Below, one piece after another: positions 1-5,019 of a DNA stretch of 5,019 nt. The DNA is taken from the NCBI GenBank assembly GCA_020445005.1, contig JAGRHM010000467.1:1-5019 (forward strand). Direction: 5' to 3'. Each line of letters begins with the position of its first letter. Position 1 is the stretch's first letter. The notes under the pieces are model-generated. The model saw only the letters and a list, made by a program, of their open reading frames with translations. It was not told the DNA's origin and did no database searches. Source of the DNA: Candidatus Competibacteraceae bacterium (lineage in GTDB: Bacteria > Pseudomonadota > Gammaproteobacteria > Competibacterales > Competibacteraceae). The position numbers and the translations under genes were made by a program.

Positions 1-293
1 CGGGCGTCGTGATAGACCCGGATACGTAAATCAGGCTCAGCCACCGGCGGACCTTGCTCCTGGCTAAACTGATAGGTCAGAATCAACTCACTGGTATAGC
101 GGCAGCGCTCCACGACGCGCAGATGCAAATCCATTCCGCCGGACGCGTGCGAGACCCGCACCGCCGATGTGGGGGGCATGGTCGGCAATAAACGGCGCAT
201 GTTAATGTAATTGCACTCATATAAATCCATTAACGCCGAAAAGCCGCCAGGCGCATCGTGCGCAAGCCACTCGGCATGAGGAGGATGGAGCAT
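1..293 (-). CDS. DUF1249 family protein (YqiB-type), 5' part only
   Basis: The first 97 codons of a gene that runs off the left edge are visible. The translation carries the DUF1249 signature as in E. coli YqiB: a segment MDLYECNYINMRRLLP at residues 22-37 (YqiB has a similar CEMNFSQLRRLLP), a central ERCRYTSELILTYQ stretch (62-75) matching the ESTRYTTLVTIEQ region, and LRIRVYHDA at 89-97 matching the MTVRLYHDA region. The biochemical function of the family is unknown; it is a soluble protein of roughly 140-150 residues, so about two thirds is present. Two ATGs lie in frame at 299 and 293. I prefer 293 because an AAAGAG just after the lpxH stop is 6 bases upstream of it, whereas it abuts the ATG at 299. 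The start is only about 10 bases beyond the lpxH stop, so the gene is probably cotranscribed with lpxH. Family assignment is confident; the role is not known. Confidence 0.85.
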   Translation of the reverse strand, partial: MLHPPHAEWLAHDAPGGFSALMDLYECNYINMRRLLPTMPPTSAVRVSHASGGMDLHLRVVERCRYTSELILTYQFSQEQGPPVAEPDLRIRVYHDA

Positions 294-303
294 GATCATC
301 TCT

Positions 304-1035
304 TTACGCGCCCGACAACGGCAGTGATTCCAGCCGCCAGCCCAAGGCATCGCAGCACAAGACACTACCTTGCTCATACCAGTCGCCCAACACAGCTCGT
401 CGCATGGGGTGGCTATCCAGCGTCCACTCACGAATAGCAGGCCGATGCGTATGGCCGTGAATCAGCTGCTCAACCCGATGTTGTTTCATGATTCGGTTCA
501 CTTCCTCACGATTGACATCGGTAATGTCCATAGCTTTCTGCCGGGTCGCTTGCCGGCTGGTTTCCCGCATCTGGCTAGCCAGCGCTCGCCGTTGCGTCAG
601 AGGCAGGGCCAGCGTCTGCGCCTGCCAAGCAGGATCGCGAACCTGAGATCGAAAGGTCTGATAGTCGACATCGTCGATGCAGAGCGTATCGCCGTGCAGC
701 AATAAAACCGGCTCACCCGCCAGATTGATCACCACGCTTTCCGGCAGCAACCGCAGACCGCTAACCGCGGCAAAATGTTCGCCGAGCAGAAAATCGCGGT
801 TGCCGTGCAGAAAGTATGCGGGAACTCCGGATCCGGTCAGTTTACGCAGACCCTCTGCGACCTGGCGCCCCAGATCGTCGTCGTCGTCATCCCCAATCCA
901 GGCTTCGAACAGATCACCCAGGATATACAGCGCCTCAGCCTGGCGGGCGCGCTGTTCCAGAAAAGCCAGGAACAGCGCAGTGATGGCCGGCCGTTCCGGT
1001 TCCAGGTGCAGGTCGGAAATGAGCAACGTGGTCAT
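304..1035 (-). CDS. lpxH: UDP-2,3-diacylglucosamine hydrolase (lipid A synthesis)
   Basis: LpxH is a peripheral inner-membrane metallophosphoesterase that cleaves UDP-2,3-diacylglucosamine to lipid X and UMP, the fourth step of lipid A synthesis. The 243-residue protein is full length for the family (E. coli about 240). All metal-site motifs of the calcineurin-like fold are visible: D8 and H10 in SDLHL, D41 in LGDLFEAWIGDD, N79 in HGNRD, H114 in LLHGDTL, and H195/H197 in HGHTH. These positions agree with the E. coli numbering as I remember it. The IGDDD segment followed by the long helical insert at about 120-185 is typical of LpxH and separates it from CpdA. The start is supported by alignment to the family N-terminus (M.TL.I.DLHL). 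It lies 12 bases after the ppiB stop and has no obvious Shine-Dalgarno, which suggests translational coupling in an operon. An unusual run of six aspartates occupies residues 49-54. Confidence 0.97.
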   Translation of the reverse strand: MTTLLISDLHLEPERPAITALFLAFLEQRARQAEALYILGDLFEAWIGDDDDDDLGRQVAEGLRKLTGSGVPAYFLHGNRDFLLGEHFAAVSGLRLLPESVVINLAGEPVLLLHGDTLCIDDVDYQTFRSQVRDPAWQAQTLALPLTQRRALASQMRETSRQATRQKAMDITDVNREEVNRIMKQHRVEQLIHGHTHRPAIREWTLDSHPMRRAVLGDWYEQGSVLCCDALGWRLESLPLSGA

Positions 1036-1047
1036 ACGGCTACGCGC

Positions 1048-1545
1048 TCATTCGTCGTTGACTTCGGCCTTGATGATCGTCACCTCTTCAACCGGCACAT
1101 CCTGATGGCCGCGCCGACTGGTGGTGGCGACGCGGGCAATGGCCTCGACCACGTCCATACCCGCGGCGACCCGACCGAATACGCAATAGCCCCAGCCCTG
1201 ACTGGTCGGCGCCTGGTGATCAAGAAAGTTGTTATCCTTGAGATTGATAAAGAATTGTGCGCTGGCCGAATGAGGATCGGAGGTGCGGGCCATGGCGATG
1301 CTGCCCACTACATTTTTCAGGCCATTGTTCGCCTCGTTCTGGATGGGGGTGCGGGTCGGTTTCTGGCTCATATCGGATTCCAGACCGCCGCCCTGAATCA
1401 TGAAGTTGGGGATCACTCGATGGAACAGAGTGCCATCATAAAATCCTTCGCAAACGTATTGGAGAAAATTGGCGGCAGTCGCCGGAGCATGTTCGTGATC
1501 CAATTCGATACCGATTATGCCCAATGAAGTATGCAAGTTAACCAT
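1048..1545 (-). CDS. ppiB: Cytosolic peptidyl-prolyl cis-trans isomerase, cyclophilin type
   Basis: This 165-residue cyclophilin catalyses proline cis-trans isomerisation. It has no signal peptide, so it should act in the cytoplasm like E. coli PpiB (about 164 residues). Active-site residues can be read from the sequence: R43 in FHRVI, F48, M49 and Q51 in FMIQGGG, F98-F99 in AQFFI, and W118 in QGWGYCVFG, the position of human CypA W121. The conserved EANNGLKN and AMARTSDP segments are intact. I chose the ATG at 1545 because MVNLHTSLG aligns with the PpiB N-terminus (MVTFHTNHG). An in-frame GTG at 1560 overlaps the ppiA stop by four bases (GTGA) and would add five residues (MSPVS); it is a possible alternative start for a coupled gene. 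The gene is more than half identical by eye to the exported cyclophilin just upstream. Confidence 0.95.
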   Translation of the reverse strand: MVNLHTSLGIIGIELDHEHAPATAANFLQYVCEGFYDGTLFHRVIPNFMIQGGGLESDMSQKPTRTPIQNEANNGLKNVVGSIAMARTSDPHSASAQFFINLKDNNFLDHQAPTSQGWGYCVFGRVAAGMDVVEAIARVATTSRRGHQDVPVEEVTIIKAEVNDE

Positions 1546-1556
1546 GGAAACAGGAC

Positions 1557-2219
1557 TCACTCTTGCGGAGGTTCAGACGAAGGGGCAGGTTCGGGGGCGG
1601 GTTCAGCTTCCGCTGCAGCAGGCTCCGACCCGTCCAGTACGGTCGCCGACTCAATGACGATCGGGGTGACAGGAACATCGCTGAGCCGGCCGCCAGGACC
1701 GCCGGAGCCGGTCGGCGTCTGACGGATCTTATCGACGACCTCCATGCCATCGACCACTTTGCCAAATACCGCGTAACCCCAGCCTTGCGGAGTCGGGCCG
1801 CGGTAATCGAGAAACGAATTATCCTTAACATTGATGAAGAATTGGGCAGTGGCGGAGTTCGGATCGCTAGTTCGCGCCATGGCGACCGTTCCACGCCGGT
1901 TTTTCAGGCCATTATTCGCTTCATTCGCGATCGAAGCGCGGGTCGGCTTCTGCTGGAAGTCGGTGGTGAAGCCGCCGCCCTGGATCATGAATCCGTCGAT
2001 TACCCGGTGAAAGATCGTACCGTCATAGAAGCCGGCGCGAACATAAGCAAGAAAATTTTCAACTGACTTAGGAGCTTGCTTGTCAGCCAGCTCCAGGGTG
2101 ATGGGACCCAGACTGGTGCTCAGTCGGACCTGGGTATCTGCCAGAGCCGTGACGCTGGATAGACCCAGGGTTAAAGCCGCTAACAGGGGGAGTCGCTTGT
2201 GCATGGAAGAGTTGCCCAT
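1557..2219 (-). CDS. Exported cyclophilin-type peptidyl-prolyl isomerase
   Basis: This is a periplasmic cyclophilin of 220 residues. Residues 6-27 form a signal peptide: a basic MHKR, a leucine/alanine-rich core, and VTALA before the likely cleavage after A27. No lipobox cysteine is present. The cyclophilin domain spans about 29-196 with R72 (FHRVI), F77, M78 and Q80 (FMIQGGG), F127-F128 (AQFFIN) and W147 (QGWGYAVFG). E. coli periplasmic PpiA has phenylalanine at the W147 position, so this protein resembles PpiB in sequence while sharing the compartment of PpiA; hence no symbol is given. Residues 197-220 are a Glu/Ala/Pro-rich tail, absent from E. coli PpiA and PpiB and probably disordered. 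Two starts are possible: ATG 2219 (used here) or ATG 2204, which gives a more typical signal peptide; neither has a clear ribosome binding site. The gene sits 48 bases after the HDOD gene and abuts ppiB, so it is probably in the same operon. Confidence 0.93.
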   Translation of the reverse strand: MGNSSMHKRLPLLAALTLGLSSVTALADTQVRLSTSLGPITLELADKQAPKSVENFLAYVRAGFYDGTIFHRVIDGFMIQGGGFTTDFQQKPTRASIANEANNGLKNRRGTVAMARTSDPNSATAQFFINVKDNSFLDYRGPTPQGWGYAVFGKVVDGMEVVDKIRQTPTGSGGPGGRLSDVPVTPIVIESATVLDGSEPAAAEAEPAPEPAPSSEPPQE

Positions 2220-2267
2220 TATGGAAATGACCGGATCATCATAATACGGTTTTGGAGAGAATGCGGC

Positions 2268-3692
2268 TTACCCTTCGACGGGCAACCTTAAGGCTTCGGA
2301 TAGACTGTCAAGTTCCGTGATGCTGGATTGCACGCGGGCCAGGGCCTCCATAGCCTGTTCGCGGGTGATGCCCAGGGTAAACATCGCCAAGGCCGGTAAG
2401 CGATTATTCGGTTCATCACTCACGCCAACATGGTGCAGCAATCGATTAGCGATGAGCACCAGGTTGGAGTATTCGGCATAGGGTTGTGTGCAGTCCTCAT
2501 TATGGTGCCAGCGCACTGCAGCAATCACCTCCTCGGGCATGTTCCACGATTGCATCAGCCAAGAGCCGATCAGCCAGTGTTCAACGCCCAGAACGTAGCG
2601 TTCGACAACGCTGAGCGGCACGCTCTGATTGACGGCCAGGAAGCGGTTGAACAGGAAAAAGTGGGCGGGAAAGACATGGCCCAGCACCAAATAGCCGAAG
2701 TTGTGGAGCAGGCCACACAAATACGCCAGATTCGGGCTTACATTCAATGGTTCGGGAAGCAGTTTGGCCAGCTCGCTGACTAATGAAGCACAATAGATGC
2801 TGTGCCGCCAGAAAGTTTTCAATCCTACCGGACCATCGACGGGTATCTGAAAAGTATGGCCCATGCAGGAACCGAGTAGCAGGTTCAGGGTGTTTTCGAT
2901 CCCCAAGACTTCTTCGATGGCGGTATGCAGGGAATCCACCGCGCCATAATAACCATGCAGCGGCGACCGCGCCCAATACACGACTTGCGCGGCAAGACTC
3001 GGGTCCTGTTCGACGACTCGGATGATGTCAGTGACCAGCAGGCCTGGCTGATTGCGCAGCTTGAGAATCCGTTGCGCGGTTTCCGGCATGACCGGCAACT
3101 CGGTGATCGCTTCGATGCCTTCTTGTAGCTTGGCCGGCGTATAGCGCCGAGTCAGACTGGACAAATTTTGCGGGGTGAATGATTGTTGACTGGCCAAGGA
3201 ATCGAGATTATCGGTCGATACCGCGAACTGTCCCCAACGCGCCGAATTCAGCATCTCGCGAAAATCGCCCGCGCGCATGGCGACCAGGACCTCCCCGGCG
3301 CCGCCGTCAAAGTAGATTTCCGTATTTGTGTCCGCAACCAGACTGACATCCGCCAGCGCAGGAATGGCGAACAAACCAGGCAATGGAGGATGGGAACCGG
3401 CTTTGCAACCATATTGTTCGAAGAGCTGGTGGGTTTCGGCGCCGTAGAGCGGTTCCAGATCGCGCCGTAGTGATTTACAAAGTATAGAAAAATCAAGAAC
3501 ATAAGTGCATGGCAAAATCACCATGACCAACCCTGCTGCGTCCTTCAACAAGACGACCCGCACCATTTGCCGGATGGCGATGTCAAGTTTCACTGCGGCC
3601 TGAATAAGCGTTTCAGTTGATGGGCAATCCACCAGTCGATAGGGATAACCCTGCTGGTTGAGATGGATCCGAACGATGTCAGGAAGGTTCAT
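2268..3692 (-). CDS. YbaK-like aminoacyl-tRNA deacylase domain fused to HDOD domain
   Basis: The 474-residue protein has two domains. Residues 1 to about 155 resemble the YbaK/ProX editing domain that hydrolyses mischarged aminoacyl-tRNA: QGYPYRLVDCPS near the N-terminus, RVVLLKDAAGLVMVILPC at 45-62, the CKAGSHPPLPG loop at 96-106, and EIYFDGGAGEVLVAMRAGDF at 125-144. Residues about 190-400 are an HDOD domain, opening with ITELPVMPETAQRILKLRNQPG and including VEQDPSLAAQVV and FWRHSI. HDOD is usually a regulatory, non-enzymatic HD relative; the HD pair here is H330-N331 in CGLLHNFG. The normal catalytic lysine of YbaK domains appears to be R45. This domain order is known in gammaproteobacteria; the function is unproven. 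The start is ambiguous: ATG 3692 begins six residues before the fold but has no Shine-Dalgarno, while ATG 3734 has GGAGG only 3 bases upstream and adds a basic 14-residue extension. The open frame reaches 3866, but that would overlap the FtsN-like gene. Confidence 0.88.
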   Translation of the reverse strand: MNLPDIVRIHLNQQGYPYRLVDCPSTETLIQAAVKLDIAIRQMVRVVLLKDAAGLVMVILPCTYVLDFSILCKSLRRDLEPLYGAETHQLFEQYGCKAGSHPPLPGLFAIPALADVSLVADTNTEIYFDGGAGEVLVAMRAGDFREMLNSARWGQFAVSTDNLDSLASQQSFTPQNLSSLTRRYTPAKLQEGIEAITELPVMPETAQRILKLRNQPGLLVTDIIRVVEQDPSLAAQVVYWARSPLHGYYGAVDSLHTAIEEVLGIENTLNLLLGSCMGHTFQIPVDGPVGLKTFWRHSIYCASLVSELAKLLPEPLNVSPNLAYLCGLLHNFGYLVLGHVFPAHFFLFNRFLAVNQSVPLSVVERYVLGVEHWLIGSWLMQSWNMPEEVIAAVRWHHNEDCTQPYAEYSNLVLIANRLLHHVGVSDEPNNRLPALAMFTLGITREQAMEALARVQSSITELDSLSEALRLPVEG

Positions 3693-3729
3693 AGGGATAA
3701 TTTTAGCGAATCGTCTAATTAAGATAACT

Positions 3730-3774
3730 GTCATATCCCTCCAAATTATAGCGTCAACCGTATCCTGTTTTGAC
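3730..3774 (-). promoter_or_regulatory. Candidate promoter upstream of the YbaK-HDOD gene
   Basis: The gap between the FtsN-like gene and the HDOD gene is much more AT-rich than its flanks. Reading the minus strand it holds a perfect TATAAT at 3750-3745, with only a weak GTCAAA 18 bases upstream (3774-3769). It also holds TTGACG at 3757-3752, a 5/6 match to the sigma-70 -35 box, with TATGAC (3735-3730) 16 bases downstream. The two arrangements overlap and cannot both be used at once. Either would put the transcript start too near ATG 3734 for a normal leader, which favours ATG 3692 as the translated start if this promoter is real. This rests on motif matching by eye only. Confidence 0.4.
3737..3742 (-). 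promoter_or_regulatory. Possible Shine-Dalgarno for the alternative HDOD start at 3734
   Basis: The minus strand reads GGAGGG here, just 3 bases (counting from GGAGG) before an ATG at 3734 that is in frame with the HDOD gene. The match is strong but the spacing is shorter than usual, so it does not settle the start. If used, the protein would be 488 residues with the extra N-terminal segment MTVILIRRFAKIIP. Confidence 0.3.
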
Positions 3775-3840
3775 CTCATTAATCCTATAAAGTAAAACAG
3801 TTTAAATAATAGTTGCTTGGCATGGAGTCGTGGCGCGTGG

Positions 3841-4170
3841 TCAGGGTTCTGCGCGTTGGATATCAACCTGCCGTTTGGGCAACTCGGTGTAAAAATCGTA
3901 CTTGGGCTTGGAGGGATCGGCTGCTGGTTCCGGCATGCTCACCGGTGGAGTCGGCGGCGGTTGTGCAGTGGCTGGGGCAGGGGGCGTGAGAGGTATGGGC
4001 GGCGGCGCAACCGCTACCGGAGGTTGCTGGAAGCGGTCACCCTTGATATAGGCGAGGAGACCGCCAAACAACCCTATCAAAATAAGGGTGATGACCAGTA
4101 TGCCTAGCCGGCGCACCGACTGGCGGCGTTGGCGGGGAGAAACGGATTTATAGTCACGGCGGATACTCAC
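3841..4170 (-). CDS. FtsN-like single-pass membrane protein lacking a SPOR domain
   Basis: This 109-residue protein sits directly after argS, where many gammaproteobacteria carry a SPOR-domain FtsN-like gene. It has a basic cytoplasmic N-terminus (SIRRDYKSVSPRQRRQSVRR, residues 2-21), one membrane helix at about 22-42 (LGILVITLILIGLFGGLLAY), a proline-rich periplasmic linker at 49-88, and KPKYDFYTELPKRQVDI at 88-104. This last motif resembles the YDFYxxLP segment that precedes the SPOR domain in such proteins. Translation then stops five residues later, so the peptidoglycan-binding SPOR domain of about 75 residues is missing, and the roughly 150 bases that follow are too short and too AT-rich to hold it. 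I take the GTG at 4170 as the start because GGAGG lies 9 bases upstream inside the end of argS; an upstream in-frame ATG at 4200 overlaps argS and is less likely. An envelope or division role is inferred from architecture and position only. Confidence 0.8.
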   Translation of the reverse strand: MSIRRDYKSVSPRQRRQSVRRLGILVITLILIGLFGGLLAYIKGDRFQQPPVAVAPPPIPLTPPAPATAQPPPTPPVSMPEPAADPSKPKYDFYTELPKRQVDIQRAEP

Positions 4171-4171
4171 C

Positions 4172-5019
4172 TCACATGACCTCCGGAGCCGAGACGCCAA
4201 GCAGGGTCAGACCATTTTTAATCACCTGCCGGGTCGCCAGGCTCAAATTCAACCGCGCGTCGCGCAAGGCGTCGTCATCGACCAGCATCCGGTGTTCGTT
4301 GTAATAGGTGTGAAAGGCATTAGCCAGTTCCCGCAGGTAGTGAGCCAATTGATGCGGTTCGTGGTTGAGGGCCGCCATTTCCACTATTTCCGGGTAACGG
4401 GTTAGTGCGATCAGCAGGCCCTCCTCATGAGGTTCGGTTAACCGGGCCAAATGCGCTTGACCACGCTGTTCATCACGGGATAGCCCTTTCTCGCGCAACT
4501 GCTTGAGAACGCTGCACACCCGGGCATGGGCGTACTGAATGTAGTAAACCGGATTGTCCCTGGACTGTGATTTGGCTAGATCCAGATCAAAATCCAGGTG
4601 CTGCTCGCTCTTGCGCATGACATAGAAGAAACGGGCGGCGTCGTTGCCAACCTCTTGACGCAGTTCGCGCAGGGTGACAAATTCACCCGAACGGGTGGAC
4701 ATGGGCGCTCGTTCGCCATTGCGATAAAGGATGGCGAATTGCACTAGCAACACGTCCAGTCGATCCGGATTTTCACCGATAGCCTGGAGGGCGGCTTTCA
4801 TCCGGGGGACGTAGCCGTGATGGTCCGCACCCCAGACGTCGATTACCCAGTCGAAGCCTCGTTCGAATTTCTCCAGATGATAGGCGATGTCCGAGGCAAA
4901 GTAGGTGGTCTGGCCATTTTCGCGCTCGACCACTCGATCCTTCTCGTCGCCGAAGACGCTGGAGCGAAACCACAGCGCGCCTTCCCGTTCGTACACATAG
5001 CCGGCGTCGCGCAAGCGGT
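4172..5019 (-). CDS. argS: Arginyl-tRNA synthetase, C-terminal half
   Basis: This is the last 281 residues of class I arginyl-tRNA synthetase, which charges tRNA-Arg with arginine in an ATP-dependent reaction; the N-terminal half (arginine and ATP site with the HIGH motif) lies beyond the right edge. Visible landmarks, numbered from the codon ending at 5012, are [32 protein letters not shown] (41-72), the [11 protein letters not shown] loop (105-115) that takes the place of [29 protein letters not shown] (124-147), and [18 protein letters not shown] (153-170), which opens the anticodon-binding DALR domain. The C-terminus, [16 protein letters not shown] through [14 protein letters not shown], is a near-canonical ArgRS ending. 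The frame is open to the edge with no start needed. Its stop codon is one base before the GTG of the FtsN-like gene. Confidence 0.97.
   Translation of the reverse strand, partial: RLRDAGYVYEREGALWFRSSVFGDEKDRVVERENGQTTYFASDIAYHLEKFERGFDWVIDVWGADHHGYVPRMKAALQAIGENPDRLDVLLVQFAILYRNGERAPMSTRSGEFVTLRELRQEVGNDAARFFYVMRKSEQHLDFDLDLAKSQSRDNPVYYIQYAHARVCSVLKQLREKGLSRDEQRGQAHLARLTEPHEEGLLIALTRYPEIVEMAALNHEPHQLAHYLRELANAFHTYYNEHRMLVDDDALRDARLNLSLATRQVIKNGLTLLGVSAPEVM
4180..4184 (-). promoter_or_regulatory. Shine-Dalgarno deciding the GTG start of the FtsN-like gene
   Basis: The minus strand reads GGAGG at 4184-4180, within the last codons of argS, followed after 9 bases by GTG at 4170-4168. The placement couples translation of the small membrane protein to argS and supports the GTG start over the upstream ATG at 4200. 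Confidence 0.7.

Noticed and set aside
775..1527. Long plus-strand open frame of 250 codons
   Set aside because: It lies opposite lpxH and ppiB, which are both intact and conserved. Its translation shows no recognisable domain and reads as the antisense of cyclophilin codons.
1538..1894. Minus-strand frame in a second register within the cyclophilin gene
   Set aside because: It is arginine- and serine-rich with no family features and overlaps the real frame throughout.
1563..2066. Plus-strand open frame of 167 codons opposite the exported cyclophilin
   Set aside because: It is the antisense shadow of a well-supported gene, with similar peptide fragments to the shadow of ppiB, as expected from two paralogues.
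2220..2267. Separate promoter or riboswitch between the HDOD gene and the exported cyclophilin
   Set aside because: A TATTAT occurs, but with no partnered -35 box; 48 bases is too short for a structured leader and fits an operon spacer.
2581..2976. Minus-strand frame of 131 codons inside the HDOD gene
   Set aside because: It is out of frame with a continuous HDOD domain and has a composition typical of shifted-frame translation.
3692..3840. Intrinsic terminator after the FtsN-like gene
   Set aside because: I looked for a GC-rich hairpin followed by a T run on the minus strand and found only AT-rich sequence without a convincing stem.
3693..3866. N-terminal extension of the HDOD gene to 3866
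   Set aside because: It would overlap the end of the FtsN-like gene, crosses the promoter-like AT-rich gap, and has no YbaK homology. Only the short extension to 3734 remains plausible.
3817..4107. Plus-strand open frame opposite the FtsN-like gene
   Set aside because: It is an antisense reading of the proline-rich linker, giving Gly/Arg-rich sequence with no support.

Overview
The window looks like ordinary chromosome from a gammaproteobacterium of moderately high GC. LpxH, a YqiB-type DUF1249 protein, a PpiB-type cyclophilin pair and an argS followed by an FtsN-like anchor together suggest this group. No more precise taxonomy can be supported from the sequence. All six supported genes and gene fragments, plus one at the edge, lie on the minus strand; nothing on the plus strand survives scrutiny.

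Read in the direction of transcription (right to left), the layout is as follows. The C-terminal half of argS (arginyl-tRNA synthetase) runs off the right edge. Next is a 109-residue, single-pass, proline-rich protein with the N-terminal half of an argS-linked FtsN/SPOR-type protein but no SPOR domain. An AT-richer gap of about 150 bases carries candidate promoter elements. It is followed by a large two-domain gene that fuses a YbaK-like aminoacyl-tRNA deacylase domain to an HDOD domain. Then come an exported cyclophilin, a cytosolic cyclophilin (ppiB), lpxH, and the start of a DUF1249/YqiB-type gene cut by the left edge.

The genes fall into two tight groups. argS and the FtsN-like gene share a junction, with the second gene's ribosome binding site inside the last codons of argS. 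The cyclophilin pair, lpxH and DUF1249 are separated by at most about a dozen bases and probably form one transcript, perhaps together with the HDOD gene 48 bases upstream. The combined theme is housekeeping: arginine charging and possibly tRNA quality control, cell division or envelope anchoring, proline isomerisation in the periplasm and cytoplasm, and lipid A synthesis.

I found no mobile element, CRISPR array, RNA gene or clear intrinsic terminator, and no strong case for a wholly new system. The best leads are the SPOR-less FtsN-like protein and the deacylase-HDOD fusion, whose expected catalytic lysine appears to be arginine and whose HD pair is HN.
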